NCBI GenBank assembly: GCA_038025085.1
Contig: CM076142.1
Coordinates: forward strand, 31,658,501-31,722,500
DNA length: 64,000 bases
Direction of reading: 5' to 3'
From: Tetragonia tetragonoides
Taxonomy: Eukaryota; Streptophyta; Magnoliopsida; Caryophyllales; Aizoaceae
The first letter of the stretch is position 1. Every line of letters starts with the position of its first letter. Both the position numbers and the translations under genes were made by a program. The notes beneath the pieces were generated by a model. That model saw only the letters and a list, made by a program, of their open reading frames with translations. It was not told where the DNA came from and did no database searches. Below, piece by piece: positions 63,293 to 64,000 of this stretch.

Positions 63293-64000
63293 CATGGGTG
63301 CTCACTGGGCCCGGTCATGGTGTTGCGTCGTTGGGTCATGGTGCTGCAATGCATTGGTCATGGTGCTGCATCGTGTTGCATCGCATGGGTCATGGTGCTG
63401 CATCGTGTTGCATCGCATGGGTCATGGTGCTGCATCGTGTTGCAACGCATGGGTCATGGTGGTGCATCGTGTTGCATCGCATGGGTCATGGTGCTGCATC
63501 GTATTGCATCGCATGGGTCATGGTGCTCATCGTGTTGCATCGCATGGGTCATGGTGCTGCATCGTGCTACATCGTGTTGCATCGAATGGGTCATGGTGCT
63601 GCATCGTGTTGCATCGCATGGGTCATGGTGCTGCATCGTGTTGCATCGCATGGGTCATGGTGCTGCCTTGTGCTGTATCGTGTTGCATCTCATGGGTCAT
63701 GGGGGTGCATCGTGCTGCATCGTGTTGCATCGCATGGGTCAAGGTGCTGCATCGTGTTGCATCGCATGCGTCACGGTAGTGCATCGTGTTGTATCGCATG
63801 GGTCATGGTGCTGCATCGTGTTGCATCGTGTTGCAACCCATGGGGCAAGGTGCTGCAACGCATGGGTCATGGTGCTGCATCGTGTTGCATCGTGCTCCAA
63901 CGCATGGGACAAGGTGCTGCAACGCATGGGACAAGGTGTTGCAACGCATGGGACAAGGGTGCTGCAACGCATGGGTCATGGTGCTGCAATGCCATGGGAC
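63293..64000 (+). repeat. 32-bp modular minisatellite (CATGGGTCATGGTGCTGCATCGTG type)
   Basis: Tandem units of 32 bp (for example CATGGG at 63384 and 63416). A unit consists of GGGTCATGGTGCTGCATCGCAT (22 bp) plus an inserted 10-bp module GCATCGTGTT. Units with two 10-bp modules (about 63550-63590) and with none (22 bp, CAACGCATGGGACAAGGTGCTG, about 63898-63960) also occur. The array continues past the window edge. Open frames on both strands are by-products of the repeat. Confidence 0.93.

Noticed and set aside
63294..63779. 161-codon frame and opposite-strand frames in the minisatellite
   Set aside because: The protein is a translation of the tandem repeat only, with matching frames on the other strand. 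There is no sign of a real gene.
63293..64000. CRISPR array
   Set aside because: Units are contiguous and degenerate without unique spacers, in a eukaryotic heterochromatic context.
1..64000. Host protein-coding, tRNA or rRNA genes
   Set aside because: None recognised on either strand. All substantial frames belong to the LINE family or to repeats.

Overview
The window looks like heterochromatin of a flowering plant, probably a eudicot. It contains no host gene that I can recognise. Two components fill almost all of it: a GC-rich tandem satellite with a monomer of about 301 bp (roughly 15 kb, about 50 monomer equivalents, all in one orientation), and eleven copies (called E1 to E11 here) of one LINE family of the plant L1 clade, about 48 kb in total, all on the + strand. 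The last 0.7 kb is a different, 32-bp modular minisatellite. The plant assignment rests on the LINE proteins: ORF1 has a DUF4283-like domain followed by a CCHC zinc knuckle, and ORF2 has an apurinic-type endonuclease, a reverse transcriptase and a zf-RVT zinc-binding region. I cannot name the species.

Layout: satellite 1-1646; E1 1647-3998 (ORF1 intact, ORF2 almost gone); satellite; E2 7964-13708 (full length, stops); satellite; E3 15579-20011 (5' part lost); one monomer; E4 20292-22181 (3' third only); satellite; E5 23119-28671 (full length, stops and a frameshift); satellite; E6 30168-32733 (5' truncated); one monomer; E7 33047-36788 (lacks ORF1 and the RT active site); satellite; E8 38328-43718, E9 44669-50041 and E10 50992-56370 (each with intact ORF1 and ORF2, on a 6,323-bp period); satellite; E11 57625-63122 (full length, stops and a mutated RT active site); satellite remnant; minisatellite 63293-64000.

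The most interesting result is that this LINE behaves as a site-specific resident of the satellite. All eleven poly(A) 3' ends enter the satellite at the same monomer position, in front of CATTGGCATCG or CATTTGCATCG. Most 5' ends carry a duplication of the same 13-19 bp, with private base variants shared between the two flanks of one copy. Intervals between neighbouring insertions are close to whole multiples of the monomer. Four full-length copies also carry extra target-like fragments between the duplication and the element, as if target sequence accumulates at the 5' end over successive cycles.

The element itself has a short pyrimidine-rich leader with a conserved 12-13 codon upstream ORF, ORF1 and ORF2 overlapping by 8 nt (ATGGATAG), and a 3' UTR ending in a conserved hairpin shortly before the A-tail. 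E8 and E10 differ at only eight residues that I could see, and E10 has its own target duplication, which suggests recent activity. E9 is best explained as an unequal-crossover recombinant of the two. At least three protein lineages coexist in the array.
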